This document shows, piece by piece, positions 9,662 to 18,682 of a DNA stretch of 44,293 bases. Position numbers and translations under genes: made by a program. The number at the start of each line of letters is the position of its first letter. Position 1 is the first letter of the stretch. The notes beneath the pieces were generated by a model. The model had not been told where the DNA came from, made no database searches, and saw only the letters and a list, made by a program, of their open reading frames with translations. Source of the DNA: Pseudomonas syringae pv. cilantro (lineage in GTDB: Bacteria > Pseudomonadota > Gammaproteobacteria > Pseudomonadales > Pseudomonadaceae); contig NZ_LGLN01000014.1 in assembly GCF_001293775.1 (NCBI RefSeq), positions 7,711-52,003 of the forward strand, written 5' to 3'.

Positions 9662-10153
9662 TTATTTTTTGTCGGCCTTGTAAACGCCACGACTTTCGGC
9701 GACCTGCAACTCATGCTGCAACGCGTCCCAGCCCAGACACGCCAGCGCCAGGGTACGCGGTGTGGCTTCGCGGGCGTTGCTGTAGCGAGTGATGCTGCGC
9801 GGGCTGACACCCAGGGCCTGCGCGGCCTGGACCAGCGGCAGCCCGGTACGGGCACGCCAGCCGATGAAAATACGCGTATTTTCATCGGTGGCAGCCTGGG
9901 CTTGAGCATCGAGATATAGCGTATCGGCGCCGATCTGGATATCCAGCTCCGGCCACTCGACAGTCCAGCCATCGTCACCCACGTGCGCCTGAGCGAACGC
10001 TTCGTCCGCCTTTAAAGGTTGTAGCCCTGGAAAAGCCTGCACATCGGCGCTCATATCGAGGACATAGCGCTGATCATTGATGAACATCAGCGCCAGCCGG
10101 TGACCAGCCAAGGCTTGAACGTCCTTGAGGCGGGGGCGTTTCATGGATGCCAT
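9662..10153 (-). CDS. DUF2442 protein with C-terminal helix-turn-helix, putative antitoxin-like partner
   Basis: A 163-residue protein. The N-terminal half (about 10-90) fits DUF2442. The C-terminal part (about 105-145, with LVQAAQALGVSPRSITRYSN) looks like an XRE-type helix-turn-helix DNA-binding domain. The start at 10153 has AGGA nine bases upstream. An internal ATG at 10144 would give a neat ATGA overlap with the preceding gene but lies too far from that ribosome site. It overlaps the DUF4160 gene by 13 bp, so translation is probably coupled. DUF4160 and DUF2442 genes commonly occur as neighbours and have been suspected of forming toxin-antitoxin-like modules; the function here is not established. 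Confidence 0.7.
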   Translation of the reverse strand: MASMKRPRLKDVQALAGHRLALMFINDQRYVLDMSADVQAFPGLQPLKADEAFAQAHVGDDGWTVEWPELDIQIGADTLYLDAQAQAATDENTRIFIGWRARTGLPLVQAAQALGVSPRSITRYSNAREATPRTLALACLGWDALQHELQVAESRGVYKADKK

Positions 10154-10371
10154 CGTTTCCATTCCTGCATCTGTTCGTCACGGCGAATGCGTATCCCTTC
10201 AAGAGCTTCCTTCAACACAACAGCCGGGGCGTGTCCACGCATGGGCTCCACGAGCTCAAGACAAATCAGAACATCCAGACCGCCACCGGTCAGGTGCACA
10301 TGCGGCGGCAGGTGGTCTTTCTCCCTCAGCTGAATCCTGTATTTATCCCTGAATCTGTATTTAGTCGACAT
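10141..10371 (-). CDS. DUF4160 small protein, putative toxin-like partner
   Basis: A 76-residue protein carrying the DUF4160 hallmark LPPHVHLTGG near residues 21-30. It is the first gene of a unit that continues with the DUF2442/HTH gene (13-bp overlap) and then arsC. The size, overlap and DNA-binding partner fit a toxin-antitoxin arrangement with the toxin-like gene first, but no catalytic residues of a known toxin family are recognisable. The ribosome site is weak. The role is inferred from context only. Confidence 0.65.
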   Translation of the reverse strand: MSTKYRFRDKYRIQLREKDHLPPHVHLTGGGLDVLICLELVEPMRGHAPAVVLKEALEGIRIRRDEQMQEWKRWHP

Positions 10372-10439
10372 GACGCAGAGGGTATCGCCAAATTAGCCAT
10401 ACTGAAAGCAACGTTACAATTTTGACCCGGTCACGGCGT

Positions 10440-10470
10440 GACGCCCCATTCAAGAACTGAATGAGGCGTC
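10440..10470. repeat. Interrupted inverted repeat in the divergent DUF4160/moxR gap
   Basis: Outer arms GACGCC and GGCGTC and inner arms ATTCA and TGAAT pair around an AGAAC loop, with two mismatched bases between the arms. It lies in the 205-bp gap between two divergently read genes, about 107 bases before the moxR start. It could be an operator or a leader hairpin; the sequence alone does not decide. Confidence 0.45.
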
Positions 10471-10576
10471 TGCGTTCACAGCTGTCCGGCAGCCGCGCTA
10501 TAGTCCGGGCATTGCTTGTCACATCAAAGCGTGCGTGCCCATGGGCTGCGCATGCCCACGCGAAAAGGATTGATCC

Positions 10577-11422
10577 ATGAAGTTCGAAGGCACCCCGGCA
10601 TACGTCGCCACTGACGATCTGAAGCTGGCAGTCAACGCGGCGATCACGCTGGAGCGTCCACTACTGGTCAAGGGTGAGCCCGGCACCGGCAAGACCATGC
10701 TGGCCGAACAGCTGGCTGAATCGTTCGGCGCGCGGCTGATCACTTGGCATATCAAGTCCACCACCAAGGCGCATCAGGGTCTCTACGAATACGATGCGGT
10801 CAGTCGCCTGCGCGACTCGCAGCTGGGCGTCGACAAGGTTCACGACGTGCGCAACTACCTGAAAAAGGGCAAGCTCTGGGAAGCGTTCGAGTCCGAAGAG
10901 CGCGTGATTCTGCTGATCGACGAGATCGACAAGGCCGATATCGAGTTCCCCAACGACCTGTTGCAGGAACTCGACAAGATGGAGTTCTACGTTTACGAGA
11001 CCGATGAGACGATCAAGGCCAAACAGCGGCCGATCATCATCATTACTTCCAATAACGAAAAAGAGCTGCCGGACGCTTTCCTGCGCCGCTGCTTCTTTCA
11101 CTACATTGCCTTCCCGGACCGCGCGACCCTGCAGCGCATCGTCGACGTGCACTATCCGAACATCAAGAAAGACCTGGTGAGCGAGGCGCTGGACGTGTTC
11201 TTCGACGTGCGCAAAGTGCCCGGCCTGAAGAAGAAGCCCTCCACTTCCGAATTGGTGGACTGGCTGAAACTGCTGATGGCCGACAACATCGGCGAAGCGG
11301 TGTTGCGTGAGCGTGATCCGACCAAGGCCATCCCGCCGCTGGCCGGTGCGCTGGTCAAGAATGAGCAGGACGTGCATCTGCTGGAACGGCTGGCCTTCAT
11401 GAGCCGTCGCGGCAATCGTTGA
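10577..11422 (+). CDS. MoxR-family AAA+ ATPase
   Basis: A 281-residue AAA+ protein with Walker A GEPGTGKTM (about residues 33-41), Walker B VILLIDEIDKAD and the sensor segment IIIITSNNEKELPDAFLRRC. MoxR ATPases act as chaperones that insert metals or cofactors, or assemble complexes, together with a von Willebrand factor A partner. The partner is the next gene, 39 bp downstream. AAAAGGA lies upstream of the ATG at 10577. The client of this pair is unknown; no dehydrogenase or oxidase gene sits beside it. Confidence 0.88.
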   Translation: MKFEGTPAYVATDDLKLAVNAAITLERPLLVKGEPGTGKTMLAEQLAESFGARLITWHIKSTTKAHQGLYEYDAVSRLRDSQLGVDKVHDVRNYLKKGKLWEAFESEERVILLIDEIDKADIEFPNDLLQELDKMEFYVYETDETIKAKQRPIIIITSNNEKELPDAFLRRCFFHYIAFPDRATLQRIVDVHYPNIKKDLVSEALDVFFDVRKVPGLKKKPSTSELVDWLKLLMADNIGEAVLRERDPTKAIPPLAGALVKNEQDVHLLERLAFMSRRGNR

Positions 11423-11461
11423 TCGCCTTTATCCACCCTGCTACGTAAAAGGGCGACGGCC

Positions 11462-12640
11462 ATGCTGCTCAACCTGTTCAACGAAATGCGTGCGGCCAAG
11501 GTGCCAGTGTCCTTGCGTGAACTGCTGGACCTTATCAACGCCCTGAAACAGCGGGTTATCTTTGCCGACATCGATGAGTTCTACTTTCTGGCGCGGACCA
11601 TTCTGGTCAAGGACGAGCGCCATTTCGACAAGTTCGACCGGGCTTTCGGTGCGTATTTCAACGGCCTGGAAAAGCTCGACGATCACTTGCAGGCGCTGAT
11701 TCCGGAAGACTGGTTGCGCAAGGAGTTCGAGCGCTCGCTGAGCGACGAGGAACGCGCGCAAATCCAGTCGCTGGGCGGCCTGGACAAGCTTATCGAAGCG
11801 TTCAAGAAGCGTCTGGAGGAACAGAAAGAACGCCATGCCGGTGGCAACAAATGGATCGGCACCGGTGGCACCAGCCCGTTCGGCTCGGGCGGCTATAACC
11901 CGGAAGGTATTCGGGTCAGCGATGCGGGCGAACGCAAGGGCAAAGCGGTCAAGGTCTGGGATCAGCGCGAGTACAAGAACCTGGACGATCAGGTTGAACT
12001 GGGCACACGCAACATCAAGGTGGCCCTGCGTCGCCTGCGCAAGTTCGCCCGCCAGGGCGCAGCCGACGAACTGGATATCGACGGCACCATCGACCACACC
12101 GCACGCGACGCCGGCTTACTGAACATTCAGATGCGCCCGGAGCGACGCAATACCATCAAACTGTTGCTGTTGTTCGACATCGGCGGTTCGATGGACGCGC
12201 ACGTCAAGGTGTGCGAAGAGTTGTTCTCGGCATGCAAGACCGAGTTCAAGCATATGGAGTATTTCTACTTTCATAACTTCATCTATGAGTCGGTGTGGAA
12301 GAACAACCTGCGCCGCGGCTCAGAACGAATATCCACGCAGGACCTGCTGCACAAATACGGCGCTGACTACAAAGTCATTTTCATTGGCGACGCGTCAATG
12401 GCGCCTTACGAGATTACCCAACCCGGCGGCAGCGTCGAGCACTGGAATGAAGAAGCAGGTTACCTGTGGATGCAGCGCTTCATGACCAAGTTCAAGAAAA
12501 TCATCTGGATCAATCCTTACCCCAAGGACGCCTGGGACTACACCACGTCCACGCATATCGTGCGCGACCTGATCGAAAACCAGATGTACCCGCTGACCTT
12601 GCGCGGGCTGGAAGAAGGCATGCGTTACCTGGCGAAATAA
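11462..12640 (+). CDS. VWA domain (CoxE-like) partner of MoxR ATPase
   Basis: A 392-residue soluble protein. The C-terminal von Willebrand A domain (about 230-390) begins with LLLFDIGGSMDAH, a MIDAS-type motif in which the usual DxSxS is DIGGS, so the first serine is replaced by glycine. The N-terminal half is charged and helical, with a glycine-rich stretch (residues about 125-145). It forms a two-gene unit with the MoxR ATPase upstream. Such pairs are thought to couple ATP hydrolysis to metal-dependent remodelling of a client. The family is clear and the client is not. Confidence 0.85.
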   Translation: MLLNLFNEMRAAKVPVSLRELLDLINALKQRVIFADIDEFYFLARTILVKDERHFDKFDRAFGAYFNGLEKLDDHLQALIPEDWLRKEFERSLSDEERAQIQSLGGLDKLIEAFKKRLEEQKERHAGGNKWIGTGGTSPFGSGGYNPEGIRVSDAGERKGKAVKVWDQREYKNLDDQVELGTRNIKVALRRLRKFARQGAADELDIDGTIDHTARDAGLLNIQMRPERRNTIKLLLLFDIGGSMDAHVKVCEELFSACKTEFKHMEYFYFHNFIYESVWKNNLRRGSERISTQDLLHKYGADYKVIFIGDASMAPYEITQPGGSVEHWNEEAGYLWMQRFMTKFKKIIWINPYPKDAWDYTTSTHIVRDLIENQMYPLTLRGLEEGMRYLAK

Positions 12641-12658
12641 AAAGTGCTTTGACTGTTG

Positions 12659-12685
12659 TACAAGCCTGTCAGCAACAGGCTTGTA
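12659..12685. terminator. Perfect 11-bp hairpin after the moxR-VWA pair
   Basis: TACAAGCCTGT and ACAGGCTTGTA flank the loop CAGCA, 18 bases after the VWA stop codon. It is a strong stem without a T-run, so it may be a Rho-independent-like stop or a 3' end stabiliser. Confidence 0.6.
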
Positions 12686-12834
12686 GATTCCGACCATCCG
12701 TACTGCATGTTCAGCGTCCTGAGCTACGCTCAAATCCCGGACACCCATCAGACGGACATGTGCTGATCGAGTAGACCTTTTGCAGTGACTCCATCGTTTT
12801 GCCTGAGCAGCCGTCGCACCCTGGCAGGCAACTT

Positions 12835-13551
12835 ATGAATGAAACGCTCGGCATCATGCAGCCCTACTTTTTCCCCTACATCGGCTATTTCCAGCTGATT
12901 GCCGCCGTCCAGCGCGGCTTAGTCTTTGATATCGTCAAATACAAGCGCAAGAGCTGGATGAATCGCAATCGGATACTGGACGGCAAAGGCGGCTGGCAAT
13001 ACATCAATGTTCCGGTGTGTGCCAGCGAGGGAACCCTGATCAAGGACGCGACCCTTATCGATCCTGCCGCCGCCCACCAGAAAATCAGGCAGCAGCTCGA
13101 ACACTACCGCAGCAACGCGCCCTACTTTCGGGAAACCCTGGCCCTGGTTGACCTGACCTTCGGCACACCCGTCACACACCTGTCTGAACTCAACACTCGG
13201 GCCCTGAAAGGGGTCTGCGACTATCTGGGCATGAGTTTCAACTGGGAGAACTGCTCGGCACTGAAGCTGGAGTTGCCGCCGATAGAGCACGCCGGCCAAT
13301 GGGCGCTGGAGATCAGTACGCGAATGGAAGCGCGTCAGTACATCAACGCGGCCGGTGGACGCGAAATATTCGTCCCCGACGAATGGCAGGAGCGCGGTGT
13401 GGAACTGAGGTTTCTGGAGCCCGCTTCATTCAGCTATTCGACCGCACCCTACCCGTTCATCGATAACCTTTCGATACTCGATGTATTGATGTGGAACGCT
13501 CCGGAAACGGTACTTGCCTATCTGGACAACGAAACACGGGCAGTCATATGA
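12835..13551 (+). CDS. WbqC-like family protein
   Basis: A 238-residue protein opening with the family signature MQPYFFPYIGYFQLIAAV (from residue 6). WbqC-like proteins are found near polysaccharide and glycosylation genes and are suspected to act in sugar or nucleotide-sugar metabolism, but their activity is not firmly established. Here it stands alone after the moxR-VWA unit, with no glycan genes beside it. The ATG at 12835 has AGG about seven bases upstream; the frame runs 12 codons further upstream from a TTG, which is less likely. Confidence 0.75.
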   Translation: MNETLGIMQPYFFPYIGYFQLIAAVQRGLVFDIVKYKRKSWMNRNRILDGKGGWQYINVPVCASEGTLIKDATLIDPAAAHQKIRQQLEHYRSNAPYFRETLALVDLTFGTPVTHLSELNTRALKGVCDYLGMSFNWENCSALKLELPPIEHAGQWALEISTRMEARQYINAAGGREIFVPDEWQERGVELRFLEPASFSYSTAPYPFIDNLSILDVLMWNAPETVLAYLDNETRAVI

Positions 13552-13584
13552 GCTGCCCGTGCCGAAAATGATACCTGCCAGCAG

Positions 13585-14109
13585 TCAGTGCCGGTCCCGT
13601 GACAGTTGCGGCTTGCGCCGTCCACCATTGATCACCCAGCCGAGCAGCAACATGAAACTCTCGATCACCAGCGCCAGCAACAGCGCAGTGATAATGCCCC
13701 AGGCGATGACTTCAGGGGCCAGCAGCACTTGCCAGGTGTAGCCGTTGAAGGTTTCGCGGCGAATGTCCGGATCGGCGGACGTGGCCACGAAAAGGGCTTT
13801 GGAATACCACGGCCCCTGCAGCCCGAGCCATTGGCGCTCGAGAATGTGCGTACGGTTCATCAAGGTGTCGATGTTGTCTGCATCGGTTTGAAAAACAGGG
13901 TCTTCACTGTCGCGATAATGCTGAATCAGCGCCTGTATATCGCCTTTGAAGAACTGCTGCGCAGTTGCGGTATGCCCCTTGACGGCCTGTTGCGCCTCGA
14001 TCAGGTGCGCCTCGACCCGCTTGCTGTAATCACTGATAAAGCCGGGAATCTGTACCCCGAACAGCAGGCCCAGCGTGAACAGGACCAGTCGCAGATAACT
14101 TCGCAGCAT
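13585..14109 (-). CDS. DUF2937 membrane protein
   Basis: A 174-residue protein with two membrane segments, an N-terminal one (about residues 5-25) and a C-terminal one (about 135-160, AWGIITALLLALVIESFMLLLGW), around a charged periplasmic or cytoplasmic loop. This layout fits DUF2937. The start at 14109 has AGAGGGA upstream; the longer frame to 14199 reaches into the neighbouring gene. It lies 46 bp downstream of the glutamine amidotransferase gene on the same strand and may be co-transcribed. No function is known to me. Confidence 0.65.
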   Translation of the reverse strand: MLRSYLRLVLFTLGLLFGVQIPGFISDYSKRVEAHLIEAQQAVKGHTATAQQFFKGDIQALIQHYRDSEDPVFQTDADNIDTLMNRTHILERQWLGLQGPWYSKALFVATSADPDIRRETFNGYTWQVLLAPEVIAWGIITALLLALVIESFMLLLGWVINGGRRKPQLSRDRH

Positions 14110-14155
14110 CGATATCCCTCTTTTCCATTTATCCGGTGTGTCCGGGTAGACACCA

Positions 14156-14944
14156 CTACTGTGGCGTTGTCTCGACCGTTCCCTGCAACACGCACTCACC
14201 CTTGCGCCAGAGGCTCCACTGGCCCGGCTCGTAGCGGTTCCAGTTTTCGTTCTCGGTCAACGGCTCGGTCGCGATGACCGTCACCACATCGTGCGGCGTG
14301 GTCTCGGCCTGGAAATCGACGATCACATCGACATCCTTGAGCCTGGCCGGGCCAAAGGGTGCGCGACGGGTGATGTGAGCCAGCTTGGTACTGCAAAAGC
14401 AGAACAGCCAGTCGCCGTCACTCAGCAGGCAATTGAACACGCCCTTGTTACGGTATTCGGTACAGGCCTGGATCAGCGAAGGCAGCAATTCTTCGATCTC
14501 GACCGGCTCCGGGAAGGCTTCGCGGACACGATTGAGCAAATCACAGAAAGCCGCCTCGCTGTCAGTGTCGCCCACCGGACGGTAGAACGTGACGCCCGGG
14601 CTGAAGTCAGCCAACTGGCCGTTGTGCGCAAAGCACCAGTTACGGCCCCAGAGTTCACGCACGAAAGGATGGGTGTTAGACAGGCAGACCTTGCCCACAT
14701 TAGCCTGACGAATATGGCCAATCACAACTTCGCTTTTGATGGGATAACGCTGCACCAGTTGCGCGACTTCCGACTCGCTGCTGGCAGCCGGGTCCTGAAA
14801 CAGGCGCAGGCCACGACCTTCGTAAAACGCAATGCCCCAGCCATCGCGATGCGGGCCGGTACGCCCGCCGCGCTGCATCAGCCCGGTGAAGCTGAAAACG
14901 ATATCGGTCGGGACATTGGCACTCATGCCCAGTAGTTCACACAT
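14156..14944 (-). CDS. Class II glutamine amidotransferase, YafJ type
   Basis: A 262-residue protein with an N-terminal nucleophile amidohydrolase fold. The catalytic Cys2 follows the initiator (MCELLGMS), and the glutamine-binding pattern HIRQAN and CFAHNGQL is present. It fits the YafJ/putative glutamine amidotransferase family, whose acceptor substrate is unknown. The initiator methionine must be removed for activity, as in other Ntn hydrolases. It is followed by the DUF2937 gene. Confidence 0.85.
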   Translation of the reverse strand: MCELLGMSANVPTDIVFSFTGLMQRGGRTGPHRDGWGIAFYEGRGLRLFQDPAASSESEVAQLVQRYPIKSEVVIGHIRQANVGKVCLSNTHPFVRELWGRNWCFAHNGQLADFSPGVTFYRPVGDTDSEAAFCDLLNRVREAFPEPVEIEELLPSLIQACTEYRNKGVFNCLLSDGDWLFCFCSTKLAHITRRAPFGPARLKDVDVIVDFQAETTPHDVVTVIATEPLTENENWNRYEPGQWSLWRKGECVLQGTVETTPQ

Positions 14945-15018
14945 GCTCGGGTTCTCGCTTCAAGACGTTTGCGGCGGGTCATGCGCCACGTACAACGGCG
15001 CTGCCAGCGAAGCGGAAT

Positions 15019-15495
15019 CTACAATCGCGGCTCTACCCGCGTGCCTCTGGCCGGGGGAATGGGTGCAGCGGACCTGCGGGCATAAGTGTCATCCTCGGCA
15101 AACGGCTCGTCAGCAGGGTCTGTCTCGACAGGCTGAGCAACCGGCTGCGGCTCACGTGCCTTGCGGCTGCGTTCGATCGGCCAGCGGATCAGCACGAACA
15201 GCAGGTACGCACAGAAGGCGAACATGCCGTACATGACCAGATCCGACACTGCAGCCCAGACATTGCTGCCGACCTTGAACATCAGGTCCAGCGCAGTAAT
15301 GGCAATGGCCGGGGCCATCGCGTCCTTGGCCGGATCGACCATGGTCGGCGTAAACAGCAGCACCGCAACCGCCACCAGCAAGGGTTCCTTGAGGTAACGC
15401 CACATCCAGCGGGTTGCCAGGAACCAAACCAGCAGGCAACCCAGCGCGGCGAAGGCGTAGACGCTCCAGGCGATCAGATAGTCGTTTTCGGTCAT
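15019..15495 (-). CDS. Conserved small membrane protein of unknown function
   Basis: A 158-residue protein with three to four membrane segments in residues 5-105 (starting NDYLIAWSVYAFAALGCLLV) and a charged, proline-rich cytoplasmic tail. I do not recognise a named family. The start at 15495 is chosen because the membrane domain begins there; the frame is open further upstream to 15759 but that part overlaps the divergent oligopeptidase gene. It lies 74 bp upstream of, and colinear with, the glutamine amidotransferase gene. Confidence 0.6.
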   Translation of the reverse strand: MTENDYLIAWSVYAFAALGCLLVWFLATRWMWRYLKEPLLVAVAVLLFTPTMVDPAKDAMAPAIAITALDLMFKVGSNVWAAVSDLVMYGMFAFCAYLLFVLIRWPIERSRKAREPQPVAQPVETDPADEPFAEDDTYARRSAAPIPPARGTRVEPRL

Positions 15496-15627
15496 GACGT
15501 CCGTGGTAAGGCAGGTAAAGAGGCGCTTATGATAACGGCTTTTGCCTGACGCGGCTTGCCTCGCTTCAGTAATCGGTTCAGCGTGTACCGATATTTCCCT
15601 GATTGACGCCTTTATAGAGAGCCCAGC

Positions 15628-17688
15628 ATGTCCTTTTCGAATGCAACCTCCAGCGCCCCGATGGCTCGCAAGGCCGACGGTGCCGATCCCTACGCCTGGC
15701 TGCAGAATCGCGACACCGACGAGGTGCTCGACTACCTCAAGGCCGAAAACGCCTGGCAAGAGCAGCAGCTGGTGGATCAGACCGAACTGCGCGAACGCCT
15801 GTTTCAGGAGATCAAGGGTCGCATTCTGGAAACCGACCTGTCACTGCCCTCCCCTTGGGGTCCGTACCTGTATTACACCCGCACCACCGAAGGCGACGAG
15901 TACGCCCGGCACTATCGCTGCCCGCGTCCGGCCGACGATTCCAACACCGTGGACGAAAGCCGCGAAGAACTGCTGCTGGACCCCAACGCAATGGCCAACG
16001 GCGGCTTCTTCTCGTTGGGCGCGTTCAGCATCAGCCCGGACCACCAGCGTCTGGCCTACAGCCTGGACACCAGTGGCGATGAGGTTTATCAGCTTTTCGT
16101 CAAGGAACTGAGCAGCGGCCAGATCGTCAGCCTGCCATTTGAAGACTGCGACGGCAGCATGACCTGGGCCAACGACAGCCAGACGCTGTTTTTCGGTGAG
16201 CTGGACGACACTCACCGTCCGGGCAAGCTGCATCGCTATAAACTGGGCAACGCCTCTGCAGACCTTGTGTTCGACGAGCCGGACGGCCGTTTCTTTCTGC
16301 ATTGCTTCCGTACCAGCTCCGAGCGCCAACTGGTCATCCTGCTCAACAGCAAGACCACCAGCGAAGCCTGGGTGCTGGATGCTGATCATCCCGAGCAGGA
16401 CTTCACCTGCCTGGCGCCGCGCGTTGAAGGGCATGAATACTATCCTGATCATGGTCTGCTCGATGGCGTCTGGAGCTGGTTCATCCGCAGCAATCAGAGC
16501 GGCATCAACTTCGCGCTGTATCACGCGGCAGAAAAAGCCGACGGCGTGCCGCTGCGTGACGACTGGCAGACACTGGTTGCACACGACGAGCAGGTGATGC
16601 TCGAAGGTGTCAGCCTGAACGCCAAAGGCATCAGCCTGAGCTTGCGCGAAGGCGGCCTGCCTGTGATCGAAGTACGCCCACAAGATCTGCCGACTTATCG
16701 CGTGCAATTGCCGGACGCGGCCTACAGCCTGTATGTGCAGGACACGCTTGAATTCGACAGTGACAGGATTCGTCTGCGCTACCAGTCTCTGAACCGCCCG
16801 GCGCAGGTGCGCCAACTGACGCTGGCGACCGGCGAGCAAGTGGTGCTCAAGGAAACTCCGGTGCTGGGCACCTTCGACGCCGATGCCTATGTCAGCCAGC
16901 GCCTGTGGGCCACCGCCAGTGATGGCACGCAGGTGCCGATCAGCCTGGTGGTCAAACGCGAACTGGCCGGCAAGGCGACCCCGTTGTACCTGTACGGCTA
17001 CGGCGCCTACGGCGAAAGCCTCGACCCATGGTTTTCCCATGCACGTCTGAGCCTGCTGGACCGTGGTGTGGCATTCGCCATCGCCCACGTGCGTGGCGGC
17101 GGCGAACTGGGCGAGGCCTGGTATCGCGACGGCAAGCAGGAACACAAGCAGAACACCTTCGGCGATTTCATTGCCTGTGCCGAACACCTGATCGCTGAAG
17201 GGCTGACTCGTGCCGACCAACTGGTGATCAGCGGCGGCAGCGCCGGTGGCTTGCTGATCGGTGCAGTGCTCAATCAGCGTCCCGAACTGTTCAAGGCGGC
17301 GATCGCCGAAGTGCCGTTCGTCGATGTGTTGAACACCATGCTCGACCCGGACCTGCCATTGACCGTCACCGAATATGACGAATGGGGCAACCCACAGGAA
17401 CCGGACGTTCACCAGCGCATCAAGGCCTATGCGCCGTACGAGAATGTCAGCGCTCAGGCCTATCCGGCGATGCTGGTCATCGCTGGCTACAACGACAGCC
17501 GCGTGCAGTACTGGGAAGCTGCCAAATGGGTCGCCCGCCTGCGCGACCGCAAGACCGACGACAACCTGTTGCTGCTCAAGACCGAACTGGGCGCGGGTCA
17601 TGGCGGCATGAGCGGTCGTTATCAGGGCCTGCGGGACGTGGCACTGGAGTACGCGTTTATCTTCAAGGTATTGCAGATTCCCGAATGA
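15628..17688 (+). CDS. ptrB: Oligopeptidase B (S9 prolyl oligopeptidase family)
   Basis: A 686-residue serine peptidase that cleaves short peptides after basic residues, probably in the cytoplasm. The N-terminal beta-propeller (about 75-400) is followed by an alpha/beta-hydrolase domain. The catalytic triad is visible as Ser538 in GGSAGGLLIG, Asp623 in AGYNDSRV and His658 in GAGHGGMSG. The segment LPLTVTEYDEWGNPQ contains the acidic residues typical of oligopeptidase B substrate binding. The length matches the family. It is divergent from the small membrane protein gene and is followed after 76 bp by a cyclic-nucleotide-binding protein gene. Confidence 0.9.
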   Translation: MSFSNATSSAPMARKADGADPYAWLQNRDTDEVLDYLKAENAWQEQQLVDQTELRERLFQEIKGRILETDLSLPSPWGPYLYYTRTTEGDEYARHYRCPRPADDSNTVDESREELLLDPNAMANGGFFSLGAFSISPDHQRLAYSLDTSGDEVYQLFVKELSSGQIVSLPFEDCDGSMTWANDSQTLFFGELDDTHRPGKLHRYKLGNASADLVFDEPDGRFFLHCFRTSSERQLVILLNSKTTSEAWVLDADHPEQDFTCLAPRVEGHEYYPDHGLLDGVWSWFIRSNQSGINFALYHAAEKADGVPLRDDWQTLVAHDEQVMLEGVSLNAKGISLSLREGGLPVIEVRPQDLPTYRVQLPDAAYSLYVQDTLEFDSDRIRLRYQSLNRPAQVRQLTLATGEQVVLKETPVLGTFDADAYVSQRLWATASDGTQVPISLVVKRELAGKATPLYLYGYGAYGESLDPWFSHARLSLLDRGVAFAIAHVRGGGELGEAWYRDGKQEHKQNTFGDFIACAEHLIAEGLTRADQLVISGGSAGGLLIGAVLNQRPELFKAAIAEVPFVDVLNTMLDPDLPLTVTEYDEWGNPQEPDVHQRIKAYAPYENVSAQAYPAMLVIAGYNDSRVQYWEAAKWVARLRDRKTDDNLLLLKTELGAGHGGMSGRYQGLRDVALEYAFIFKVLQIPE

Positions 17689-17721
17689 ACTTGGTGTAAA
17701 TCACCTGTCTTACTAGGATCG

Positions 17722-17740
17722 GGGGCAGCGGAGTTGCCCC
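17722..17740 (+). terminator. Hairpin between ptrB and the cNMP-binding gene
   Basis: GGGGCA and TGCCCC flank a seven-base loop. There is no T-run, so it is at best an attenuator. Confidence 0.35.
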
Positions 17741-17764
17741 TTCGTCAGGATTACAAGAGCAAAC

Positions 17765-18241
17765 ATGTCAGAACCACTGTCCAACCTGAACAACGCCATT
17801 CGCGACATGCTGCTGGATTGCGGCCTGTTCGACACGCTGCTGCCGGGTGATTTTTTCACCGTGGCCGGGTATTTCAGCATTACCGATATCGAAAAAGGCG
17901 AAACGATTTTTGCCGAAGGCGATGCCGGGACGTTCATGTGCATCATCCATCAAGGTACCGTGTCTGTGCAGAAGCTTGCGGGCGACGGTCAACAGGTGGA
18001 AATCGCAGTCTTGCGTCGCGGCCGGGCATTTGGCGAAATGGCCGTGCTGGATGGCGAACGCCGCTCGGCCAGTTGCATCGCCTCGACCAGTTGCCAGTTA
18101 TTGAACCTGGGGCGCGACTCGCTGGACAAGATGCTCGACGATGCTCCGAAGATCGCTGCCAAGATCATTCGGGCTCTGGCCATTTCGTTGTCAAAGCGCT
18201 TGCGCATGGTCGACGGCCAATTACTCTCCCAGCAGGTGTGA
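17765..18241 (+). CDS. Cyclic nucleotide-binding domain protein
   Basis: A 158-residue protein that is almost entirely a Crp-type effector domain. The phosphate-binding cassette is FGEMAVLDGERRSAS near residues 90-104, with the conserved glutamate and arginine present. There is no DNA-binding domain, so it is not a transcription factor of the Crp class. It may be a stand-alone second-messenger sensor. The ligand (cAMP, cGMP or none) cannot be inferred. Confidence 0.8.
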   Translation: MSEPLSNLNNAIRDMLLDCGLFDTLLPGDFFTVAGYFSITDIEKGETIFAEGDAGTFMCIIHQGTVSVQKLAGDGQQVEIAVLRRGRAFGEMAVLDGERRSASCIASTSCQLLNLGRDSLDKMLDDAPKIAAKIIRALAISLSKRLRMVDGQLLSQQV

Positions 18242-18307
18242 GTTTGCCCATCAGGCGCTAAACTTGCCGACATTCCGCTTTCAATGCGCACACGCACAGG
18301 TGACACC

Positions 18308-18682
18308 ATGAGCACGGCCAACCCTCCTTCCCATACTGCCAAGCTGGACCGCATTCTGGCCGACGCCCAGCGCGACCGCGAAATGGGTTACCGCGACAAG
18401 GCGCTGCGCATGTACCCGCACGTCTGCGGTCGTTGCGCGCGCGAGTTCGCCGGCAAGCGCCTCAGCGAACTGACCGTGCATCACCGCGACCACAATCACG
18501 ACAACAACCCGCAGGATGGCTCCAACTGGGAGCTGCTGTGCCTGTACTGCCACGATAACGAGCATTCGCGTTACACCGACCAGCAATACTTCGCTGACGG
18601 CTCGCTGAACACCCCGAAAATCGCCAAGGCCACCCACAACCCGTTCGCCGCACTGGCGGGATTGATGAAGAAAGACGAATGA
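18308..18682 (+). CDS. yajD: YajD-family HNH nuclease domain protein
   Basis: A 124-residue protein with a compact HNH module: a zinc-binding CGRC pair (about 45-48), the VHHRDHNHDNN core and a second pair, LCLYC, followed by HDNEH. This matches YajD, a conserved small HNH protein of undefined role. The ATG at 18308 has AGGTG upstream; eight more codons are open upstream. Its last codons begin a set of imperfect tandem repeats that continues into the intergenic region. Confidence 0.8.
   Translation: MSTANPPSHTAKLDRILADAQRDREMGYRDKALRMYPHVCGRCAREFAGKRLSELTVHHRDHNHDNNPQDGSNWELLCLYCHDNEHSRYTDQQYFADGSLNTPKIAKATHNPFAALAGLMKKDE

Noticed and set aside
15841..17601. A 586-codon open frame antisense to ptrB
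   Set aside because: It mirrors a well-supported oligopeptidase gene with a complete catalytic triad, and its product has no recognisable domain. Long antisense frames are common in GC-rich DNA.
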